This document shows, in pieces, positions 8,642 to 17,833 of a DNA stretch of 64,000 nucleotides. The notes below the pieces were generated by a model. It had not been told where the DNA came from. It saw nothing but the letters and a program-made list of their open reading frames with translations, and did no database searches. The stretch's first letter is position 1. Each line of letters opens with the position of its first letter. This stretch comes from DATAXP01 sp036272935 (GTDB lineage: Bacteria > Planctomycetota > Planctomycetia > Pirellulales > PNKZ01), in assembly GCA_036272935.1 (NCBI GenBank), contig DATAXP010000055.1, positions 1 through 64,000 of the forward strand, in the 5' to 3' direction. The translations under genes and the position numbers were made by a program.

Positions 8642-9595
8642 CTACTGCGTCACCAGCTCGCGGATGAACTTGACGTTCGGCCGGCCGCCGGCGCCGGTGA
8701 GGTGCTCGTTGACGAACCGCAGCCGTTCGCGGGGCCGATCGGGGAGCGTGAAACTGTCCCCTTTTTGAATGATCGGCCGAAACTCGTTCATTCCGCCGAA
8801 CTCACGATTTCCCGCGGGGCGGCAGGGTAGCCAGTATCCTTTGCCGTCGCCGTCTTCAAGGTAGAACTCGGCGTAGCAGTGCCCCGGGCAGGCCAGAAAT
8901 ACCAGTCGCGCCGGCACGTCGCAGGCCCGGCAGAACGCGACGAACAGCGAGCTTAGCTCTTCGCTGTCGCCTTTGCCTTCCTTGAGCGTCTGCATGGTGG
9001 TCTTCAGCGGCCCGCTGACGAACTCAACATGCGCACGTACGTAGTCGTAGAGCGCCTCGACTTTCTCCCACGCCGATTCCTTGGTCTTGAACGTCTCCTT
9101 GGCCAGCGCTTTGATCCGCGCGTTCGTCGGCTCGATGTGCGGACTGGGGGCGAGGAACACGCGCTGATCGAGCTTGAGCTTCTTGGTGTTCGGCAGTACA
9201 AAGATGCTGGTGTCGGCAGGCGGCAGCAGCGCGTACCGCTTCACCTCATATACCACCACCGCCTTGCACTGGTCGCCGGCGGCGATGAACGGCATGCTGA
9301 CGGCCATCTGCCGCACGCTGCCGACATTGCGGTACTCAACATCGCGCACGCTCGGCGAAATATCGCGCGACGCTTCCGCCACCTGCTGCTCGGGCCAATC
9401 GGTCGGCACGCTTGCCGAGGCAATGATGCCCTGGCACGGCCCTCCCTCGGCCGCGACGATCATCCCCACGGCCAGCAACTGCGTTTGCATCGGGCCGAGT
9501 CGGGGGCCCTTGGTTTCCGGCTCTCCGAACTGCTGCTGCGCTTCGGCGCGTGCGGCCGACAACATCATCATTCCCAACAGAGCCAACCAACGCAT
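8642..9595 (-). CDS. Secreted transglutaminase-like protein with Ser at the nucleophile position
   Basis: The protein is 317 aa from ATG 9595, which gives the signal peptide MRWLALLGMMMLSAARAEA. The upstream extension to 9685 is Arg/Pro-rich and not secretory. The transglutaminase-like core is recognisable: GKGDSEELSSLFVAFCRA, then VPARLVFLACPGHCYAEFYL with the His, then EDGDGKGYW with the Asp. In the family the first motif normally reads GDC; here the codon is AGC (Ser). The related gene at 48444-49541 keeps GDC and shares the downstream pattern E-[FY]-R-P-I-[IF]-Q-K-G-D. This copy may therefore be a non-catalytic binding protein or a protease-like variant. Confidence 0.85.
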   Translation of the reverse strand: MRWLALLGMMMLSAARAEAQQQFGEPETKGPRLGPMQTQLLAVGMIVAAEGGPCQGIIASASVPTDWPEQQVAEASRDISPSVRDVEYRNVGSVRQMAVSMPFIAAGDQCKAVVVYEVKRYALLPPADTSIFVLPNTKKLKLDQRVFLAPSPHIEPTNARIKALAKETFKTKESAWEKVEALYDYVRAHVEFVSGPLKTTMQTLKEGKGDSEELSSLFVAFCRACDVPARLVFLACPGHCYAEFYLEDGDGKGYWLPCRPAGNREFGGMNEFRPIIQKGDSFTLPDRPRERLRFVNEHLTGAGGRPNVKFIRELVTQ

Positions 9596-9688
9596 CGCAG
9601 CGCCTCCGGGATCGAGCAAAGGGCCCGACTCCAGCGTAATTCGCGCCGGTGCGCGTGCCAAATTCCGCCGGCACGACCGATTCAACCG

Positions 9689-10114
9689 TTACGTCGCACC
9701 GATCTGTGATTGCTCCGCCGCACGGAGCACCGCAAGCGGCAGATCGATGCGCGCGATCGGCGGCGAGCCGACGTTGAACGTCGCCGTCCGACGCCACCAG
9801 TTGTCGCGCACCTTCAGCAGTTCTAGCGAAGTCCATGGCAGCAGCAGCGGCGGATGCCCTGCACGGAACATCGGCCAAACCGAAAGATAAAGACCATCGG
9901 CCGCGATCCAGAAGGTCAGGCAACGGTTGTAGTCAATCCAACCAAATCTGGCCGATTGCATGGCGAGCCGTTTGCCTTGCGGCGCACCGAGTCGGCGATA
10001 CCGCCGAGCGAGCGCCGCCCAACCACCGGCGCGCGCCAACACCACAAGCATCGCACACCAAAACAGCGGGAAGCCCGGAAGGAACCAGAGAATTTCAAAA
10101 TTCGCGTTGGGCAT
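9689..10114 (-). CDS. Small membrane protein of unknown function
   Basis: The protein is 141 aa, starting at ATG 10114. One strong N-terminal hydrophobic segment (about residues 8-27, LWFLPGFPLFWCAMLVVLA) is followed by a soluble domain with many Trp, Arg and Leu residues. The sequence WTSLELLKVRDNWWRRTATFNVG has a PH-like or bPH2-like feel, but no family is claimed. It lies between the transglutaminase-like gene and the lipoprotein gene on the same strand, with short gaps, so the three could be co-transcribed. Confidence 0.7.
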   Translation of the reverse strand: MPNANFEILWFLPGFPLFWCAMLVVLARAGGWAALARRYRRLGAPQGKRLAMQSARFGWIDYNRCLTFWIAADGLYLSVWPMFRAGHPPLLLPWTSLELLKVRDNWWRRTATFNVGSPPIARIDLPLAVLRAAEQSQIGAT

Positions 10115-10128
10115 GATACCCGCACAGG

Positions 10129-11022
10129 CTACGGTTCCTGCGGACCAGCCGTTTGCGGTTCCTCCAAGCCATCCGCATCGGGGCTTTTTGAACCGTTCAC
10201 CTCGGCATCACGGCGCTTGGCGATGGCGCGGCCCGTAACGTGGCCGACCGCAGCGCCGGAGAAGCCCACGGCGGGGCCGGCCCACCAGCCAACCGACGTG
10301 ACGAGCGGCGCTCCCAACGAAGTGGCTTCCGAGCCGAGTTGGGGATACAGCACATGATAGGCTTGCCTCTCCATTTCCCAATCCTGATGCTCTCGCGCGT
10401 AACCGAAAACATCGTTGGCATTGTGAATGCTGCGGCGCAGCGAAAACACCGGCAGGCCGGTCACCGCAACATAACTTCCGGGATACACCCGCGTATGGAC
10501 ATCCTTTGCGTAGGCGGCCTCCTTGAGCACGATCGCCGGAACGTCGGAGTTCAGGTAAATGCTGTTCGTATAAGGATTGTAGGTATCGCCGCCGAACACG
10601 CGACTGGGTAGTAGGGTATAGCCTAGCCAACTGACAGTCCCCAGCGAATAACGCCAGCCCGCACCGACCGAGGTGTTCTCGCGCATCCGCTGCCACTGGC
10701 CACGAGGATCATAGTGATTGACATAGACGTGAATATCAGCGAGATCGTTTTCCTCTAAGAAGGTAACGAGTTTTGCGGTCGTCTCTGCGGAGATTTGATG
10801 GTTATCGATCTTCGCGTTCAGCGGCAGGATGCGCTTGGGAATGCCAATGACCCACGCCATTCTATCCAGCCGTTTCATGGGCTTTCCATACTCGACCACG
10901 ACGTTCATCGGCGCCGCGTCTGGCGCATGCTCGAATCGGCTGAAGACGTAAGGGCCTTTCGCGCACCCCGTGCAAATGCAGAGGAGAACGAACAAGGCGC
11001 GGGACGGATGTTCCACGATCAT
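10129..11022 (-). CDS. Putative lipoprotein of unknown function
   Basis: The protein is 297 aa. ATG 11022 is chosen because it yields a lipoprotein signal: hydrophobic RALFVLLCIC then the lipobox CTGC, with Cys20 as the likely lipidation site. The longer frame to 11136 adds a Cys-rich stretch with no signal character. The core contains TYNPYTNSIYLNSDVP followed by IVLKEAAYAKDVHTRVY, which sits where some metallopeptidase-like proteins have HExxH, but that motif is absent. There is a hydrophobic Gly/Ala stretch near residues 250-270 (GWWAGPAVGFSGAAVGHV) and an acidic, polar tail. Function is unknown. Base composition is somewhat more AT-rich than its neighbours. Confidence 0.7.
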   Translation of the reverse strand: MIVEHPSRALFVLLCICTGCAKGPYVFSRFEHAPDAAPMNVVVEYGKPMKRLDRMAWVIGIPKRILPLNAKIDNHQISAETTAKLVTFLEENDLADIHVYVNHYDPRGQWQRMRENTSVGAGWRYSLGTVSWLGYTLLPSRVFGGDTYNPYTNSIYLNSDVPAIVLKEAAYAKDVHTRVYPGSYVAVTGLPVFSLRRSIHNANDVFGYAREHQDWEMERQAYHVLYPQLGSEATSLGAPLVTSVGWWAGPAVGFSGAAVGHVTGRAIAKRRDAEVNGSKSPDADGLEEPQTAGPQEP

Positions 11023-11175
11023 GGCGATCCGTTTCCAAGGCACGGCGATCGTCGTGCTAGCAATGCGGCAGCAGGGGGCCGGGCTTATACACGAAATGCC
11101 GTGTCCTGAACATGCCGAGCAAGCGGCGTGTAGCACAAGCGACTTGTTGTCGGTGCTTTACGCCGGCTCTTGCCA

Positions 11176-12597
11176 TCACGCCAGAATATCGTGAATCACG
11201 CGGCCGTGGACGTCGGTCAGGCGGAAGTCGCGGCCGGAGTAGCGGTAGGTCAACTTCTCGTGATCCAGGCCCATCAGGTGCAGGATCGTCGCGTGCAGGT
11301 CGTGCACGTGTACGCGGTTCTCGACCGCCGTGAGACCGAACTGATCGGTCGCGCCATAGCTGTATCCACCCTTCACGCCGGCGCCGGCCAGCCAGGTGGT
11401 GAAGCCGTAATGGTCGTGGTCGCGACCCTTCGCTCCTTCGCTCGTCGGCGCTCGGCCGAACTCGCCGCCCCACACGATCAGCGTTTCGTCGAACAGGCCG
11501 CGCTGTTTCAGGTCCTTGATGAGCGCGGCGATCCCCTGGTCGCACGCCCGGGCGAGCTTGGCGTGACCGCCGACGATGTCGTTGTGCCCGGTGTCCCAAG
11601 CGATGTCGTAGCCGTCGATCGAATGCGAAAGCTGCACCACGCGCACGCCTCGCTCGATCAGCCGCCGGGCCAGCAGGCAGCCCTTGGCGTACTCGCTGTC
11701 ACCATACATATCGAGCGTCGACTGCGTCTCGCCCGAGATATCGAACGCCTCGGGCACCGAAGCCTGCATGCGGAAGGCCATCTCCATCGCCGCCAGGCGC
11801 GCTTCGAGCCCCGGATCGTTTTGCTCGCGATCGGCGTGCAGCCGGTTCAACCGGCCGAGCAGCTCGACCTGCCGCTGCTGGTCGGCCGCGGCCACGTACT
11901 GATTTTGCAGATCGTGAATCACCGATTCTGGCTTCATCTCGGCGATGTTCACGTAGCAGCCGGCATACGCCCCTGGCAGAAAGCTATTGCCCCAGTTGGC
12001 CATGCCGCCGCGCGGCTGCGCGCGGGGCGACATCGCCACGAAGCCCGGCAGGTTTTGGTTCTCCGAGCCCAGGCCGTACGTCAGCCACGCGCCCATGCTG
12101 GGGCGGTTGGGTTGCAGGTGGCCGACGTTCATCATCAGCATCGCGCCGGCGTGCTCGGGAATGTCGGTGTGCATCGAGTGGATGAAGCAGATGTCGTCGA
12201 CGCACTGGCCGACGTGCGGAAAGATGTCGCTGACCCACTTGCCGCACTCACCATACTGACGGAAGCCGAACGGCGACGGGAACAGGCCGTTCTTGGTGTT
12301 CCGTAGCGATTTCTTGTCGACCTCGGCGGGACGCTCGCCGATGTGCCGCGCGATCGCCGGCTTGTAATCGAACGTGTCGACCTGCGACGGCCCGCCGGGC
12401 ATGAACAACTGGATCACGTGCTTCGCCTTGGTCGGAAAGTGCGCCGGACGCGGCGCCAGCGGCGAAACGGCATTCGTCGCAGCACGCGATTGTTCCTCGG
12501 CCAACAAGGCAGCCGTGGCCAGCGTGCCGAAACCAGCGCCCAGGCGCTGCAACGCCTGGCGGCGAGAAACTAACGGAGAAGGATCGCGGTGGTGCAT
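11176..12597 (-). CDS. DUF1501 (sulfatase-like) Tat-exported protein
   Basis: The protein is 473 aa. It begins with a twin-arginine signal (SRRQALQRLGAGFGTLATAALLA). The body carries DUF1501 hallmarks: FMPGGPSQVDTFDYKP, HSMHTDIPEHAGAMLMMNVG, GCLLARRLIERGVRVVQL, and the C-terminal VHDLHATILHLMGLDHEKLTYRYSGRDFRLTDVHG pattern. The fold is alkaline-phosphatase/sulfatase-like. The substrate is unknown, but planctomycetes carry many such genes, often next to DUF1549/DUF1553 genes, as here 35 bp away. Export in folded form suggests a bound metal. Confidence 0.92.
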   Translation of the reverse strand: MHHRDPSPLVSRRQALQRLGAGFGTLATAALLAEEQSRAATNAVSPLAPRPAHFPTKAKHVIQLFMPGGPSQVDTFDYKPAIARHIGERPAEVDKKSLRNTKNGLFPSPFGFRQYGECGKWVSDIFPHVGQCVDDICFIHSMHTDIPEHAGAMLMMNVGHLQPNRPSMGAWLTYGLGSENQNLPGFVAMSPRAQPRGGMANWGNSFLPGAYAGCYVNIAEMKPESVIHDLQNQYVAAADQQRQVELLGRLNRLHADREQNDPGLEARLAAMEMAFRMQASVPEAFDISGETQSTLDMYGDSEYAKGCLLARRLIERGVRVVQLSHSIDGYDIAWDTGHNDIVGGHAKLARACDQGIAALIKDLKQRGLFDETLIVWGGEFGRAPTSEGAKGRDHDHYGFTTWLAGAGVKGGYSYGATDQFGLTAVENRVHVHDLHATILHLMGLDHEKLTYRYSGRDFRLTDVHGRVIHDILA

Positions 12598-12632
12598 GGC
12601 AGGAATAGTGGTTAGTTGTTAGTTGCTGGTGG

Positions 12633-14978
12633 CTAGTTGAGGAACATCAACTCACTGGCGCTCAGCAGGACCTGGGCATACTGCTCCCAAGGAGAGATTT
12701 CGCTGCCGGGTTGCGCCCCTTGAGCAAGGAACTCAAGGCCCAAATCGCGTTCTTCGGCAGTCGGCGCTCGGCCGTAGAGCAGCCGATATGCGCGCTCGAT
12801 GCGTGCCGCGTCGGCGTTGGCTTCCTTGGCCAGGCGATCAATCAAAGCTTTGGCCCGCTTAACCATGAACTTGCTGTTCATCATGAACAGCGATTGCTGC
12901 GGGACGATGCTCGTCGTGCGTCCTTCGTTGGTGGCGCGCGGGACGGGAAAGTCGAACAGCCGCAAGAACGTGTCGGAGCTGAATTTATCGCCGTTGCGAC
13001 TGACCGACGCATACAGCGTGCGCCGGCGGCTGGAGCCGATGTCATCGACCGACGGACCTCCGGTCATGGTGTCGAGCTCGCCGGTGGCGGACAGCAGCGA
13101 ATCGCGCCACGCCTCGACATCCAGCCGACGTGGATTCATCCGCCACAATAGCCGGTTATCGCCATCGACGTTCATCGCTGCCTCGTTCGGAACGCTGGCT
13201 TGTTGATACGTGGCGCTGGTCACAATCAGCCGATGCAGCCGCTTGAGCGACCAGGCGAAATCGTTTTTGCCGCGCTCGGTGAGCTTCGCGGCAAGCCAAT
13301 CGAGCAATTCGGGATGGCTGGGCTTCTCGCCGAGCGCGCCGAAATTGCTCGGCGTGCGCACCAGGCCATAGCCAAAATGCTGCTGCCACACGCGGTTGAC
13401 GATCACCCGCGGAGTCAATGGGTTCTTGGGATCGACGATCGCCTCGGCCAGGTCGAGCCGGCCGCTGCCACGCGTGAACGGCGGCGGATCGTCGCCGGCG
13501 ATGATCTTCAAGAATCGCCGCGGCGCGATGGGGCCGGGCCTCAGCAGATTGCCACGAATGGCGATGTTCATATCCCCCGTGCCGCTGTCGGCAATCGTGT
13601 GCGCGAACGGATACTTGGGCGGCACCGCCTTCTTGAACCCGTCGCGTTCTTTTTCCCACGCCCTGATGCGGGCGCTCTCTTCGTCGTTCGGCCGCCGGCC
13701 GTCGGCGCGAATCTCCTCTTTCAGCTTCGAGATCTTTCGGTCGAGTTCTTTGACCGGCTTCATCGCGTCGTCGTAACGGCGCACGTCGTCCGGCTTAGCC
13801 AGCGGGAATTCACGCCCGCTGGTATTGTTGAACACGCCGGCCAACGAGTAGTAGTCGGACTGCGGATACGGATCGAACCGATGGTCGTGGCAACGGGCGC
13901 AGGCCACGGTCATCGCCATCAAACCGCGGGTGATGGTGTCGACCCGGTCATCGAGCGTCTCGCTTTTGGCTTGAGCGATCGCTTCCGGATCGCCGCCGTC
14001 GGAAATATACGTAGGCCCCAGGGCGAGAAAACCCGTGGCGACGGCGTGGTTCTCCTGGTCGAGCAAGTCGCCGGCAATCTGGTAGCGCACGAAGTCGTCG
14101 TAGGGCATGTCGCTGTTGAGCGCGGCGATGACCCAATCGCGGTATCGCCAGGCGTTGGGCAAGGCGGCCGAGTCAAGGAAGCCGCCGAATCCGTCGCTGT
14201 AGCGGGCCACGTCCAGCCAATGCCGTCCCCAGCGCTCACCGTAGTGCGGCGATTCGAGTAACCGATCGACGAGCGCGGCGATCGCCGCGTCGCGATCATG
14301 ATCGCATGCGTTCTGAAACTGCTCGATTTCCTCGGGCGTGGGCGGCAGTCCCGTCAGATCGAGCGACACCCGGCGGATGAGTACCGCTGGCTCGGCAGGT
14401 GGCGAGGGTTGCAATCCGGCCGCATCGAGGCGAGCAAGAACAAAATGGTCGATTGCATTCTTCGTCCACGCGGCATCGGCGGCCTCGGGTACCGCAGGTC
14501 GCTCGACCGAGCGCCAGGCCCAATGCTCAACGCGGAGTTTCTTGAAGTCGTAGGTCTTCGCGGCGCTCGGCGCCGGTTGGTTCGCTTCCTCGGGCCACGG
14601 CGCGCCCAGCTCGACCCACTTCACCAGCACAGCAATTTGCTCGTCACGCAGCTTGCCAGTTGGCGGCATTTCGGAAGTCTGCCAGCGGATGGCCTGGATC
14701 AGATTGCTCTTCTCAGGCTCCTTGGGGACGATCGCCTCGCCCGAATCGCCTCCCTGGATGACTGCGGCGCGCGAATCGAGCCGCAGACCCCCCTTGAGCG
14801 CCTTCGCCTTGACGCTATGGCACTCGTAGCAATGTTCGGCCAACAGCGGCCGCACCTGTTTCTCAAAGAACTCCAGGTGCTGCGATGGAATTTCGGTCGC
14901 ACCGGCAAACTGTACGATAAGGCCGAAGACGCTCGGCAGCCAGAACCACAGCGCTGCGGATGGCGGGAACCGTCTCAT
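12633..14978 (-). CDS. PSCyt1-DUF1549-DUF1553 planctomycete surface protein
   Basis: The protein is 781 aa with a signal peptide. Domains in order are a planctomycete cytochrome c domain (PSCyt1) with haem motif CYECH at residues 50-54 and the following SVKAKALKGGLRLDSR and SEMPPTGKL, then DUF1549 (LDLTGLPPTPEEI, DRLLESPHYGERWGRHWLDVARYSD, and a second CARCHDH), then DUF1553 from about residue 520 (LTPRVIVNRVWQQHFGYGLV, SHPELLDWLAAKL, VTSATYQQAS). It is probably periplasmic or surface-bound. Partnered DUF1501 genes such as the one downstream are typical. A carbohydrate-related role is often proposed for this pair, but no substrate is shown here. Confidence 0.93.
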   Translation of the reverse strand: MRRFPPSAALWFWLPSVFGLIVQFAGATEIPSQHLEFFEKQVRPLLAEHCYECHSVKAKALKGGLRLDSRAAVIQGGDSGEAIVPKEPEKSNLIQAIRWQTSEMPPTGKLRDEQIAVLVKWVELGAPWPEEANQPAPSAAKTYDFKKLRVEHWAWRSVERPAVPEAADAAWTKNAIDHFVLARLDAAGLQPSPPAEPAVLIRRVSLDLTGLPPTPEEIEQFQNACDHDRDAAIAALVDRLLESPHYGERWGRHWLDVARYSDGFGGFLDSAALPNAWRYRDWVIAALNSDMPYDDFVRYQIAGDLLDQENHAVATGFLALGPTYISDGGDPEAIAQAKSETLDDRVDTITRGLMAMTVACARCHDHRFDPYPQSDYYSLAGVFNNTSGREFPLAKPDDVRRYDDAMKPVKELDRKISKLKEEIRADGRRPNDEESARIRAWEKERDGFKKAVPPKYPFAHTIADSGTGDMNIAIRGNLLRPGPIAPRRFLKIIAGDDPPPFTRGSGRLDLAEAIVDPKNPLTPRVIVNRVWQQHFGYGLVRTPSNFGALGEKPSHPELLDWLAAKLTERGKNDFAWSLKRLHRLIVTSATYQQASVPNEAAMNVDGDNRLLWRMNPRRLDVEAWRDSLLSATGELDTMTGGPSVDDIGSSRRRTLYASVSRNGDKFSSDTFLRLFDFPVPRATNEGRTTSIVPQQSLFMMNSKFMVKRAKALIDRLAKEANADAARIERAYRLLYGRAPTAEERDLGLEFLAQGAQPGSEISPWEQYAQVLLSASELMFLN

Positions 14979-15069
14979 AGCGAGGCGACGCGGCAGGCGG
15001 GAAAAAACCGTGTCTGGTGTGCCCGTTTATGATAGCCGATCGCCGCCGCGGTTGCCAACAGAACCGGAT

Positions 15070-16197
15070 CTACTCGATCCAGCCGCCGCCGAGCACGCGA
15101 TCGCCATCGTAGCAGACGGCCGCTTGGCCGGGGGCGATGCCAGTACGGGGCACGTCGAGCGCCACATGCAGTCGACCTTCCGGAAGCGGCGTGACGGTAG
15201 CCGGCACCGCTACGGCGGAGTAACGAATCTGCACGGTGCACGCGAACGGCCGATCGCCATGGTCGCATATCCAGTTCGATCGCCCGGCCGTGAACTCGTG
15301 GCGTACCAGTTGCTCGCGCGTGCCGATCACCACCCGCCGGCTCTCGGCTTCCAACCGCACGACGTACCGCGGCTCGCCCATTGCCACGCCAAGTCCCTTG
15401 CGCTGACCGATCGTATAGCGGTGAATCCCGGCATGCTGACCGATCACGTCTCCCTCGACGGTGACCAATTCGCCGGCGAGGTCGTCGGCCGCCGCGCCGC
15501 GCCGCTCGTGCCGTCGCTGGACCAGGGCTGCGTAATCGTTGTCGGGGACGAAGCAGATTTCCTGGCTGTCCTTCTTCTCGGCAACACGCAGGCCGAGCGA
15601 CCGAGCGATCGAGCGAATCTCGTCCTTGCAGTGCCCGCCGATCGGCAGCAGGATGCGCGAGAGCACGGCGCGATCGATGCCGAACAACACGTACGACTGG
15701 TCCTTGCCGGGATCGACGCCGCGGCGCAGTACGGGATACTCGTCAGCCGGATCTGAGCGATCGAGCCGCGCGTAATGACCGGTGGCGACGAACTTCGCTC
15801 CCACCTGATCGGCGTAATCGCACAGCTTGCCGAACTTCAGCCAGTTGTTGCACATCACGCATGGGTTCGGCGTTCGGCCGGCGGTGTACTCGTCGACGAA
15901 GTAATCGATAATTCGGTCGAAATGCTCTTCGAAATTGACCGCGTAGAACGGAATACCAAGCCGGTCGGCCACGCGGCGGGCGTCGGCGGCGTCGCCCACG
16001 CTACAGCATCCCTGCTTGTTCGACGCTCGTGCCGGAAGGATCGGGAGCGGCGAAGCGGCCGCATCGCTGCAATTCTCGGCCGCGGCGTGCCCGTGGCGCA
16101 TGAACAGCCCGATCACGTCGTGGCCGGCCGAACGCAGCAGGTGTCCGGCGACACTGCTGTCCACCCCGCCAGACATTGCCAGAACGACCCGGGCCAT
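15070..16197 (-). CDS. mnmA: tRNA-specific 2-thiouridylase MnmA
   Basis: The protein is 375 aa, the usual length, starting at ATG 16197 (MARVVLAMSGGVDSS). MnmA adds sulfur to C2 of U34 in Lys, Glu and Gln tRNAs. The PP-loop SGGVDSS lies at residues 9-15. The catalytic Cys pair is expected in NPCVMCN and in SQEICFVPD, and the tRNA-contacting KDQSYVLFG and GQRKGLGVAMGEP motifs are intact. An insertion between the PP-loop and the DARRVAD segment contains NKQGCCSVGD, typical of planctomycete and cyanobacterial relatives. It is divergent from the YrdC-phosphatase gene across a 385-bp gap. Confidence 0.95.
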   Translation of the reverse strand: MARVVLAMSGGVDSSVAGHLLRSAGHDVIGLFMRHGHAAAENCSDAAASPLPILPARASNKQGCCSVGDAADARRVADRLGIPFYAVNFEEHFDRIIDYFVDEYTAGRTPNPCVMCNNWLKFGKLCDYADQVGAKFVATGHYARLDRSDPADEYPVLRRGVDPGKDQSYVLFGIDRAVLSRILLPIGGHCKDEIRSIARSLGLRVAEKKDSQEICFVPDNDYAALVQRRHERRGAAADDLAGELVTVEGDVIGQHAGIHRYTIGQRKGLGVAMGEPRYVVRLEAESRRVVIGTREQLVRHEFTAGRSNWICDHGDRPFACTVQIRYSAVAVPATVTPLPEGRLHVALDVPRTGIAPGQAAVCYDGDRVLGGGWIE

Positions 16198-16582
16198 CGA
16201 GCTACCTGCGATTTTGACGCTGTGATCCAAGCACTCGCTACACCTTGTGGCGAAACGATTAAGGATAACAGTTGACCTCGATGCTGCAACGACGTGCCTA
16301 ACCACAACAGGTGGTGTGCGCGCTTGACCATTGGCCCTAAGCATCGGTATAGTAATCCATTACGAAATGCCCATCGAATTGCACCACGCACAAGTTCCTG
16401 GCGCGCTGCGACGAGGCAGCGCGATGTAACGCCTTGCACGAAGCAGATGGCGCCGGGCACGGCTCCTTGCCGTCCTGCTTTGGTGACAGCGGGTAAGGTC
16501 ACGGCCGCAGTGACCGTGCTCGCGGTGCGTACCGGCGCGTGTATCGCAGGCGGTGGATGGCTTGGTATCGGGTGTTGAGACA
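16198..16582. promoter_or_regulatory. Divergent intergenic region with a hairpin
   Basis: This 385-bp gap separates mnmA (minus) and the YrdC-phosphatase gene (plus), so it should hold both promoters. The clearest structure is an 8-bp perfect stem at 16402-16409 with 16416-16423 (CGCGCTGC and its complement). A smaller 6-bp stem encloses GGCCGCA near 16497-16515. No T run follows either. No convincing coding frame is present. Confidence 0.35.
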
Positions 16583-17830
16583 ATGTCGCCGCATGTAATC
16601 GACCTGCGTACTGCCGCCAGCCCCGACGAGGTGCGCGACGTGGTGCATCGCGCCGTGCAAGCGCTGGCCGAAGGCAAAGTCGTCGCTTTTCCCACCGAGA
16701 CGGTGTACGTGCTGGCCGCCAGCGCGCTGCACGAGTCGTCGGTGACGAAGCTTTCGGAGCTTGCCAAGGCGGCGACCGCGAAGTCGCAATCAGGCACATC
16801 GGACCGCATGGTCTTGGCCGTCAAGAGTGCCGACGAGGCGCTCGACTACGTTCCCGACCTGTGTCCGATGGGGCAGCGATTGGGCCGGCGCTGCTGGCCT
16901 GGTCCGGTGACGCTCGTCGTCGACGATCATCATCCCGACAGTTTACTCAAGCAGTTGACTCCCGCGGTGCAACAGGTCGTCGCTCCCGCGGGGCGGTTAA
17001 GCCTGCGCGTGCCGGCGCACGAAACGATTCACGAGGTGCTCCGCTTATTGGCAGGGCCGGTGGTGATCGCCAACGCGCCGACGGGCGGTGCGACCGAAGC
17101 GGTCACGGCACAGGAAGTGATCGAGTCGGTTGGCGGGCACGTGCAGTTGGTGCTCGACGACGGCCGTAGCCGATTCGGGCAACCGTCGAGCGTGGTGCAC
17201 GTGGACGACAATCGCTACGACGTGCTGCGCGTCGGCGTGGTGTCGCCGCAGACGATTCATCGCTTGGCTAGCGTACTGGTGCTGTTCGTGTGTACCGGGA
17301 ACACCTGCCGCAGCCCGATGGCCGAGGGGATGTTTCGCCGGGCGGTCGCAGATCGGTTGGGTTGCCGCCCGGAGGAAGTCGAAGATCGCGGCATCATCGT
17401 TACGTCGGCGGGCATCGCCGCCATGAACGGCGGTCGCGCGAGCCCCGAGGCGGTCATCGTGATGCGCGAAATGGGTATCGATCTCGAACGGCACGAAAGT
17501 CAGCCGTTGACCGAAGCCTTGGTGCGGCATGCCGACTTGATTCTGACCATGACGCGATCGCATCGGCAGGCGGTGCTCTCGCAGTGGCCCGACGCTGTGG
17601 AGCGAACGAAGCTGGTCAGCCGCCTCAGCGCCGATGTCGCCGATCCGGTCGGCGGGCCGGCGGAACTGTATCGGCGCTGCGCCACGCAAGTGCGCGGCGA
17701 GCTCGATGCGTGGCTCGACGAGCTTGGCATCGGTGCAGCCGACAGCGCGAACTCGGCTGCCGCGTCGAGCAACGGCGACGCGGCCAACGCGTCGAAAAAG
17801 AATGGCTCTAACTCCGCGAAGAAAGGTTAA
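16583..17830 (+). CDS. Fusion of a degenerate YrdC/Sua5 domain with a low-molecular-weight phosphatase
   Basis: The protein is 415 aa from ATG 16583; a GTG at 16553 is an alternative start. Residues about 5-215 resemble YrdC/Sua5 threonylcarbamoyl-AMP synthase: FPTETVYVLAA, WPGPVTLVVD, RLSLRVPAHETIHEVL, QPSSVVHVDD. The K-x-R-P motif after the first segment is replaced by TAKSQSGTSDRM, and SAN-S-G by IANAPTGG. Residues about 220-370 are a complete low-molecular-weight Tyr/Arg phosphatase: P-loop VCTGNTCRSP and the distal catalytic DPVGG. A Ser/Asn/Ala/Lys-rich tail follows. rpiB starts 3 bp downstream, the same gene order as ywlC-ywlE-ywlF in Bacillus. Phosphatase activity is likely; threonylcarbamoyl transfer is doubtful. 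Confidence 0.9.
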   Translation: MSPHVIDLRTAASPDEVRDVVHRAVQALAEGKVVAFPTETVYVLAASALHESSVTKLSELAKAATAKSQSGTSDRMVLAVKSADEALDYVPDLCPMGQRLGRRCWPGPVTLVVDDHHPDSLLKQLTPAVQQVVAPAGRLSLRVPAHETIHEVLRLLAGPVVIANAPTGGATEAVTAQEVIESVGGHVQLVLDDGRSRFGQPSSVVHVDDNRYDVLRVGVVSPQTIHRLASVLVLFVCTGNTCRSPMAEGMFRRAVADRLGCRPEEVEDRGIIVTSAGIAAMNGGRASPEAVIVMREMGIDLERHESQPLTEALVRHADLILTMTRSHRQAVLSQWPDAVERTKLVSRLSADVADPVGGPAELYRRCATQVRGELDAWLDELGIGAADSANSAAASSNGDAANASKKNGSNSAKKG

Positions 17831-17833
17831 TCG

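Noticed and set aside
16294..16578. Open frame in the gap upstream of the YrdC-phosphatase gene
   Set aside because: The composition is Arg/Thr/Ala-rich with no recognisable start region, domain or ribosome-binding site.
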